A DNA stretch of 5,621 nt from an uncultured Eubacteriales bacterium. GTDB lineage: Bacteria > Bacillota > Clostridia > Lachnospirales > Lachnospiraceae. A program made the position numbers and the translations under genes. The stretch spans positions 1 through 5,621 of the forward strand of contig CACZSO010000056.1 in assembly GCA_902783795.1 (NCBI GenBank). Reading direction: 5' to 3'. Positions 4,456-5,621 of the stretch are shown here, piece after piece. The notes under the pieces were generated by a model. That model was not told where the DNA came from and searched no databases. It saw nothing but the letters and a program-made list of their open reading frames with translations. How positions within the stretch are numbered: the first letter of the stretch is position 1; each line of letters begins with the position of its first letter.

Positions 4456-5547
4456 TTAATCAATTGTAAAATCATAGTACCCTTCCTGGGCATCCATATC
4501 CACGATCCTGTATTCCCCTTTCGGAATATCGCCATAATAATCTTTGATGGGATAATCCTGTGTCCGGGAGGCACCCGGCAATAGTTCACGACCTACCAGA
4601 CCAGAATACATATCATAATGCAGCGGAGCATATGGAACATCGTACCATTCCCCGTCGATTTTAACGAGAAGGGCAAAAAAGATATCTCCACTATAGATCA
4701 TCTCCTTATCAGACCGGTTTGTCACAGTAACAGACACTATTTTTTCCGTGTCCCATTTCTGAAGGCTGACTTCCACTTCAGCCCTTTCTTCTTGAGCTCT
4801 TCCGGCATATTCCACAGAATGCCGGCGGTCCAGCCATTCTTTTACATACCCGTCATTGTTTTTAAGAAAACCGGCAAACGCTCTGTATCCGCCCGGCGCC
4901 AACGGTTCATAATTAACATTTTTAACATAGCCATAATCCCTGATCAACTGTTCCGGATCCAGTGCCGTTTTGTAGACCCGCCCATCAACCAGCCGCACAT
5001 AACCTTCAGAAAAGCCCATATAAAAGGTTGCTGAATATTTGTGTTCATCCGGATTCAAAGACATATTCAAACCGTAAAAAGGAGGCTGTACTCCCTTGTC
5101 CGGAAGAGAAGAAGAACTGAACTCGGCTTGTTTCAACAGCTCCAGGATCTCCTTTTTAAGAACTGTTTTATTATCATCCGGCAGTTCCCACAAAGAAACT
5201 GATTCTCCATCAAAAACAGTCAGGCTGAACGGACTTTTTATTTCATCGATATTGTTGAAAATCTCTTCCGGGCTGTCGAGCTCATTGTCGTCAGAAGGTG
5301 TCCCTGTCTGTTCGGAATCTGTATTCGCACCTGGATCGTTTTTGTTATTGAGGGTTTGCCGGATCAGTAAACCGACTGCCCCTATGACCAGCACGGCTGC
5401 CACCGCCAAAATCGCAGTGACGATATGCTTTCTCCTCGCAGCATTCATTTCTGCATATTCCTCCTTTCTGTCCTGATACCAGTCGATCCATTTATCATCT
5501 ATAAAAAATATCGGCTGGATCTTTTTATAGTTCTTTACAGGATTCAC
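4456..5547 (-). CDS. single-pass membrane protein with extracellular Ig-like domain; possible anti-sigma factor, 363 aa
   Basis: Not assigned to a characterised family over its full length. Residues 1-41 are polar and aromatic-rich (FFIDDKWIDWYQDRKEEY) and end in basic NAARRKH, so they should stay in the cytoplasm; 42-63 form one membrane helix; 64-98 are an acidic, Asn/Ser/Thr/Pro-rich linker. The outer part has a 100-250 region of mixed strands and helices, then about 255-355 resemble a bacterial Ig-like domain (Big_14 type): VSVTVTNRSDKEMIYSGD, KIDGEWYDVPY, ELLPGASRTQDY and PKGEYRIVD. Signal-anchor topology with a short inner domain is typical of membrane anti-sigma factors. The start is GTG at 5545-5547 with AAAGGGGG 8 bases upstream, and the GTG overlaps the previous gene's TGA (GTGA), suggesting translational coupling. 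An ATG at 5446-5448 (residue 34) has AGGAGG at 11 bases and could be used instead. Base composition seems more AT-rich than in the rightward operon. Confidence 0.82.
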   Translation of the reverse strand: MNPVKNYKKIQPIFFIDDKWIDWYQDRKEEYAEMNAARRKHIVTAILAVAAVLVIGAVGLLIRQTLNNKNDPGANTDSEQTGTPSDDNELDSPEEIFNNIDEIKSPFSLTVFDGESVSLWELPDDNKTVLKKEILELLKQAEFSSSSLPDKGVQPPFYGLNMSLNPDEHKYSATFYMGFSEGYVRLVDGRVYKTALDPEQLIRDYGYVKNVNYEPLAPGGYRAFAGFLKNNDGYVKEWLDRRHSVEYAGRAQEERAEVEVSLQKWDTEKIVSVTVTNRSDKEMIYSGDIFFALLVKIDGEWYDVPYAPLHYDMYSGLVGRELLPGASRTQDYPIKDYYGDIPKGEYRIVDMDAQEGYYDFTID

Positions 5548-5621
5548 AGTTCGTACCCCCTTTCTCTTAAAACCTGTCCCAGTTCGTTACGAATCTGTTT
5601 CAGGTGTTTCTCTGCAAGGTA
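5544..5621 (-). CDS. C-terminal 25 residues of an upstream gene, possibly a sigma-70 family factor (runs off the right edge)
   Basis: An open frame entering from the right edge ends at TGA (5544-5546), overlapping the next gene's GTG start by four bases. The visible tail is helical and basic to acidic, containing KHLKQIRNELGQVLRERGYEL. Such a tail fits the last helix of region 4 in many small clostridial sigma factors, and a sigma gene directly overlapping a one-pass membrane protein gene is a usual arrangement. Twenty-five residues cannot prove it; other helical proteins end in a similar way. That a gene ends here is well supported by the stop/start overlap and by the ribosome site for the next gene lying within its last codons. 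Confidence 0.5.
   Translation of the reverse strand, partial: YLAEKHLKQIRNELGQVLRERGYEL

Overview
The window looks like a chromosomal segment of an anaerobic Firmicute, most likely a member of the Clostridia. The basis is strong AGGAGG-type ribosome binding sites, sigma-A-like promoters (TTGACA/TAAAAT and TTGATT/TATAAT, both with 17-base spacers), strong intrinsic terminators with U tracts, an iron-sulfur-flavoprotein-like reductase, and a membrane protein ending in an Ig-like domain of a type common in clostridial genomes. The assignment to class is an inference. No rRNA, tRNA, CRISPR array, insertion sequence or phage gene is visible.

Layout. Positions 1-260 (minus) hold the first 86 codons of a MATE-family efflux transporter that runs off the left edge. 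Positions 394-1386 (minus) encode a DUF362-family protein without the ferredoxin domain found in many relatives, closed by its own terminator (348-375). A 369-base divergent intergenic region (1387-1755) carries promoters in both directions, a 19-base dyad upstream of the rightward promoter and a strong hairpin at the start of the leftward transcript. The rightward operon has two genes: a Gfo/Idh/MocA-type NAD(P)-dependent oxidoreductase (1756-2997) and, 24 bases later, a flavodoxin-fold reductase (3022-3981) with an N-terminal four-cysteine cluster motif and a C-terminal four-cysteine zinc-ribbon or rubredoxin-like knuckle. A 19-bp-stem bidirectional terminator (4012-4060) separates it from the leftward genes on the right: a small GlsB/YeaQ-type membrane protein (4056-4298) with its own promoter, a single-pass membrane protein with an extracellular Ig-like domain (4456-5547), and the last 25 codons of an upstream gene (5544-5621) that overlaps it by four bases.

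How the genes may work together. The Gfo/Idh/MocA enzyme and the cysteine-rich flavoprotein are almost certainly co-transcribed and look like a catabolic or redox pair: one moves hydride between a sugar-like or cyclic alcohol substrate and NAD(P), the other moves electrons through FMN and metal centres. The substrate cannot be read from the sequence. The divergent DUF362 gene may belong to the same regulon because it shares the intergenic region. On the right, the overlapping gene pair resembles a sigma factor/membrane anti-sigma pair and lies next to a GlsB-type small protein of a family linked to stress responses; this is a hypothesis resting on gene order and protein topology.
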